Shown piece by piece: positions 39,831 through 42,203 of a stretch of DNA of 42,203 nt. The notes beneath the pieces were generated by a model, which saw only the letters and a program-made list of their open reading frames with translations, was not told the origin of the DNA and ran no database searches. The stretch comes from an uncultured Eubacteriales bacterium. GTDB taxonomy: Bacteria; Bacillota; Clostridia; Oscillospirales; Ruminococcaceae. Location of the stretch: positions 1 to 42,203 of the forward strand of contig OMXI01000025.1 in NCBI GenBank assembly GCA_900314975.1, given 5' to 3'. Both the position numbers and the translations under genes were made by a program. The first letter of the stretch is position 1. Each line of letters begins with the position of its first letter.

Positions 39831-41072
39831 CTATGTCATTTCCATACCATAGCTTTCTGCTTCATCTTCGTCTACATCATTATCGTTCATATCCATCTCA
39901 TTGACAGGTGTCTGACTCTGAATGATCTGTGCAAGTCTGTCTATACGCTGTCTTAACTCGTGAGATATCATTTCCATACGCTGAGCATCGACATACTTTT
40001 GTGTTCTTGGATCTGACATAACCGAGCTGAACACATCCTCTATCCCATCGAGCTTTGAAAGGTCGAGCCAATCAAATGACGTCACCAATTTAAGCTGTTC
40101 GCCGTGAGTCTTTTTAAACGGCTTGCACTTTATCTCATCTGTTAAGAACTGAAATGTCTGCCTGTCATACCACAGAGATGTTCCGTTATCAAATAGTGGT
40201 GCAGCACCGAGCCATTCAAGAGTATCGGGATCACGGAGCAGGCCAAAGTTTCCGAAATGCCTGTCTTCATTGGCGATGATATAGTCAAAAACTATCATTC
40301 TGTCAAGCATTGGTACAATATCGATGCCAAGTTCCTTGCAGATATTCACCACATGGAGATACTCATTCTCGTTGTTCTCTTTTGGTCTTATCTGCAAAAG
40401 TCTTGCCGCACTGATTAGTTCAGTGTTCTTGGTCACAAAGTTTTCGCAGACACTGTACGGCTTGTCGTCTATCCACATCAGAGTATATGGTATATGATCG
40501 ATACCGAGCTTGTCAAGGATAGCTGATGCAATGACTTCGTTGAACGGCTGCTGTCTGTAAGGCTTTGAGCCTGATTTGAGCAGGCAGCGTTTTCCGTCGA
40601 TTATCTTCCAGCGCTTCTGCAGATTTCCGTCGGAGGTGTTGTCCGGGGAAGAGTAGTCAAAGCTTATACTTTTGACAGTTGTTCCGAAAAGAACATCACC
40701 GATGTCGTCGGAAAATTCGTTGTCAAAAAAGTTGACGCTCTCCCATGTCATATCATTGCCCACAGGTCTTACCCAGTAGTGATCTGAAAGACTCAGACCG
40801 AGGCACTTTGTCAGAAGTATCTGTGAGTTGTGTATACCAAGCGTTTCAAGAGCATCACCTATTCCCATTCGGCTTGCAGGGATAGATCTTCCCGTCCACC
40901 ATTTGTTCAGCGCCGCTTTATCTACGGTTTCTTTATGCCTAAGCGGGTGAACGACACCGATCGGGAAATGTTCCTGTGCCATAACATTATCAATATTCAG
41001 AATAACGCCGGTATCCTCGTCTATCTCAACATCGGCAACGCAGGTATTCTTGTGCATCAGGGCATATTTCAA
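39831..41072 (-). CDS. HipA-like kinase, no HipB partner visible
   Basis: Protein of about 413 residues resembling the C-terminal kinase part of HipA-type toxins. The catalytic loop IIANEDRHFGNFGLL has Asp270. The DFG-like metal site is APLFDNGTSLWY (Asp295). RCLLKSGSKPYRQQPFNEVIASAIL (about 180-205) supplies the nucleotide-binding Lys/Glu region. An acidic tail (EMDMNDNDVDEDEAESYG) closes it. The start is TTG 41072 with GAGGTG six bases upstream; the longer frame from 41132 lies in the leader. Its own promoter is at 41172-41200 and a terminator follows. No antitoxin-like helix-turn-helix gene adjoins it. Many such mobile-element proteins are annotated only as HipA domain; toxicity is unproven. 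Confidence 0.8.
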   Translation of the reverse strand: MKYALMHKNTCVADVEIDEDTGVILNIDNVMAQEHFPIGVVHPLRHKETVDKAALNKWWTGRSIPASRMGIGDALETLGIHNSQILLTKCLGLSLSDHYWVRPVGNDMTWESVNFFDNEFSDDIGDVLFGTTVKSISFDYSSPDNTSDGNLQKRWKIIDGKRCLLKSGSKPYRQQPFNEVIASAILDKLGIDHIPYTLMWIDDKPYSVCENFVTKNTELISAARLLQIRPKENNENEYLHVVNICKELGIDIVPMLDRMIVFDYIIANEDRHFGNFGLLRDPDTLEWLGAAPLFDNGTSLWYDRQTFQFLTDEIKCKPFKKTHGEQLKLVTSFDWLDLSKLDGIEDVFSSVMSDPRTQKYVDAQRMEMISHELRQRIDRLAQIIQSQTPVNEMDMNDNDVDEDEAESYGMEMT

Positions 41073-41171
41073 TGTGCTCACCTCGATCCTATCAGAAATG
41101 ATTAATTGCAAGGGCGTTTTGGCAGCTGTCAAGTGACGCCGACAGGCTGATGCCCCGTATTCTCTGCGTTT

Positions 41172-41200
41172 ATTATACCATACCGGAATGCATTAGTCAA
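41172..41200 (-). promoter_or_regulatory. promoter of the HipA-like gene
   Basis: Minus strand: -35 TTGACT (41195-41200), 17-base spacer, -10 TATAAT (41172-41177). About 95 bases of leader precede TTG 41072, with a CTGTC/GACAG repeat near 41125-41146. Confidence 0.8.
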
Positions 41201-41234
41201 CAGCGCAATGATGGAACTGTTTTTCTGCAATGTA

Positions 41235-41264
41235 AAAGCTCCCTTGCGTTTGCAAAGGAGCTTT
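41235..41264 (-). terminator. repeated terminator hairpin (copy 2)
   Basis: Stem AAAGCTCCCTTGC (41235-41247) with GCAAAGGAGCTTT (41252-41264), 4-base loop, T-tract on the minus strand. It is a near copy of 39779-39810 and directly follows the small gene ending at 41271. Confidence 0.82.
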
Positions 41265-41270
41265 GTTGCG

Positions 41271-41465
41271 TCAGATTGAGTTTTTAGCTATATCTGCGAT
41301 GTGGCTGTCGGGTACGACACCGACGCCGCCGAAAGCTGTTATCGAGTTTGCTGCTTTTGTTTTGAGATAAGCCTTTTGCTCATCGGTGAGCTTTGGTGTT
41401 TTATTGCTAGTATAGTTTTTTACCCCTCTTCTTTTCTCTGAGCTTTTGCTGCATAGCGCAAACAA
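41271..41465 (-). CDS. small hypothetical protein
   Basis: Up to 64 residues; the start is uncertain (TTG at 41465 or further in). The C-terminal part KLTDEQKAYLKTKAANSITAFGGVGVVPDSHIADIAKNSI looks like genuine protein, and a terminator follows immediately. The gene begins 4 bases after the stop of the membrane protein upstream, so they may form one transcript. I do not recognise the family. A frameshifted tail of a longer protein is the main alternative. Confidence 0.4.
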   Translation of the reverse strand: MFALCSKSSEKRRGVKNYTSNKTPKLTDEQKAYLKTKAANSITAFGGVGVVPDSHIADIAKNSI

Positions 41466-41469
41466 GGAA

Positions 41470-41790
41470 TCATATATCTGTATAAAACCATTTGAATATT
41501 GACACTATTTTTTCCCAGATATAAGTGAATATACTTTGTACCCAATCCCGAAAATCCGGACTTTTCATAAAAAATATAAAAAATGTAATAATCGCTACGC
41601 CGATACAAAATCCGATAATCCTATGGGCAGGTGATGAAGAAACCCAATCATTTATTTTTTCTTCCCTAGCCTTTTTTTCCGCATATCGTTCTCTATCTTT
41701 AAAGAATTGTTCGTCTTTTAATCTTTGATCATACTGTACTCGTCTCTGATGCTCATATGAGTATAGATTATCATGGTCATGTTTTGCCAT
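41470..41790 (-). CDS. small membrane protein, hypothetical
   Basis: About 106 residues from ATG 41790, which follows AAAGGAGGTC. The N-terminal half is highly charged (KHDHDNLYSYEHQRRVQYDQ, then a run of K/E/R). A hydrophobic helix IIGFCIGVAIITFFIFFM lies at about 58-75, and the C-terminal part is aromatic-rich (DWVQSIFTYIWEKIVSIFKWFYTDI), possibly amphipathic at the membrane. No family recognised. It lies in the presumed integrated element. Confidence 0.65.
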   Translation of the reverse strand: MAKHDHDNLYSYEHQRRVQYDQRLKDEQFFKDRERYAEKKAREEKINDWVSSSPAHRIIGFCIGVAIITFFIFFMKSPDFRDWVQSIFTYIWEKIVSIFKWFYTDI

Positions 41791-41855
41791 TTTTGACCTC
41801 CTTTTGATATTCATCATTCAAATACACTTCTGTGTATACCAAATGTATATTGACA

Positions 41856-41892
41856 AAGACCTGCCATGATCGTATTCATAGCAGGTCTTTTC
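41856..41892. terminator. strong hairpin, probable bidirectional terminator
   Basis: 14-bp stem AAGACCTGCCATGA (41856-41869) with TCATAGCAGGTCTT (41876-41889), one mismatch, followed by TTTCAT on the plus strand and TTGTC on the minus strand. It separates the 48-residue gene from the membrane protein gene. Confidence 0.8.
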
Positions 41893-41930
41893 ATACTCAT
41901 TGCACTGATAAACATCTAAGACTATCTTAA

Positions 41931-42077
41931 TCATTCTCTGATGCAACGCCAAAATGTTATTTTGTGACCTGCATATCTCGCTAAAATGATCTTTTTGGCT
42001 GCTGATTCTGATTGTGCCATTACGGACTCAGATGTTCTGCTTCCATCAATAGAAAACTCAATATGATAACTCTGCAT
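41931..42077 (-). CDS. 48-residue hypothetical protein
   Basis: Complete short gene from ATG 42077 to TGA at 41931-41933, preceded by the strong ribosome site GGGAGGG. Translation: begins MQSYHIEFSIDGSRTSESVM and ends KIILARYAGHKITFWRCIRE. The EFSIDGS strand, a helix with AQSESAAKKIILARYAG, and a final KITFW strand suggest a compact beta-alpha-beta protein. Similar small proteins are frequent in clostridial mobile elements, but I know no function. Confidence 0.65.
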   Translation of the reverse strand: MQSYHIEFSIDGSRTSESVMAQSESAAKKIILARYAGHKITFWRCIRE

Positions 42078-42101
42078 AATTCTACCCTCCCTTCTGTGGT
42101 T

Positions 42102-42203
42102 TTAATAGCCCTGAGCAAAACGCCAAAACCAACGCAATAACGTAAATATCAGGGCAAATAAACAATGAATATCACTATAAATATAGAAAACAGCCAGCTC
42201 CTG
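42102..42203 (-). CDS. C-terminal end of a possible membrane protein (partial)
   Basis: The last 33 codons of a minus-strand frame enter from the right edge and stop at 42102-42104. The reading is hydrophobic and aromatic (FALIFTLLRWFWRFAQGY at the end). It ends 24 bases before the start of the 48-residue gene. It is too short to identify and could be chance. Confidence 0.25.
   Translation of the reverse strand, partial: QELAVFYIYSDIHCLFALIFTLLRWFWRFAQGY

Noticed and set aside
1-42203. CRISPR array, rRNA genes or an intact tRNA
   Set aside because: I saw no regularly spaced direct repeats of CRISPR type, no rRNA-like sequence, and only the truncated tRNA fragment at 39504-39544.

Overview
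The window looks like chromosomal DNA of a gut Clostridium-type Firmicute, most likely Ruminococcus or a close relative in the Oscillospiraceae. This is judged from moderate GC content, strong AGGAGG-type ribosome sites, TTGACA/TATAAT promoters, BspA-like and leucine-rich surface proteins with cell-wall-binding-2 repeats, and the PTS sucrose operon. That assignment is inference; no rRNA is present. No CRISPR array, rRNA operon or intact tRNA gene was seen.

Layout. 1-656: decayed DNA with one frameshifted remnant. 657-3668: minus-strand genes for a short Old Yellow Enzyme and an alpha/beta hydrolase, then an ArsR-type regulator with a GNAT acetyltransferase. 3872-5254: a papain-like lipoprotein peptidase. 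5600-9785: an EAL phosphodiesterase fused to a beta-helix-like repeat domain, divergent from a CorA magnesium channel and an SplB-like radical SAM protein. 9882-13631: a TetR regulator divergent from an ABC transporter of the MacB/FtsX type. 13773-16219: a LysR regulator divergent from a small redox-flavoured operon (Cys-rich protein, cyclophilin-like lipoprotein, FMN reductase). 16247-17717: an MFS efflux gene behind a leader peptide and alternative hairpins, a probable ribosome-dependent attenuator. 17769-21683: a TetR-led operon (CMD-cupin, ABM monooxygenase, ferredoxin-like aldo/keto reductase, ECF S component, DUF1893) under a promoter with two palindromic operators.

21910-29180 is a self-contained sucrose PTS operon: LacI-type repressor scrR, EIIBCA scrA, GH32 scrB (frameshifted here), fructokinase scrK, and its own HPr and Enzyme I. 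Matching operators lie just downstream of the scrR and scrA promoters. The HPr lacks the usual regulatory serine. 29410-31912 carries DUF6110 and a P1B-type metal ATPase behind a leader with an AGTTAG/CTAACT inverted repeat. 32010-34052 is a two-gene operon: a DUF5131-DUF4186 fusion and an aminoglycoside adenylyltransferase-like protein. 34152-39236 holds two convergent, exported CWB2 surface proteins with different leucine-rich repeat types.

From about 39400 to the right edge the window looks like an integrated element. There is a 41-nt 3' fragment of tRNA-Arg(ACG), cut at the anticodon loop and flanked on both sides by paired TAGTGCCCT repeats, which looks like an attachment site with both integrase arms. 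Beyond it are a HipA-like kinase without a HipB partner, two near-identical terminators, and several small minus-strand genes, one of only 48 codons and one running off the window edge.
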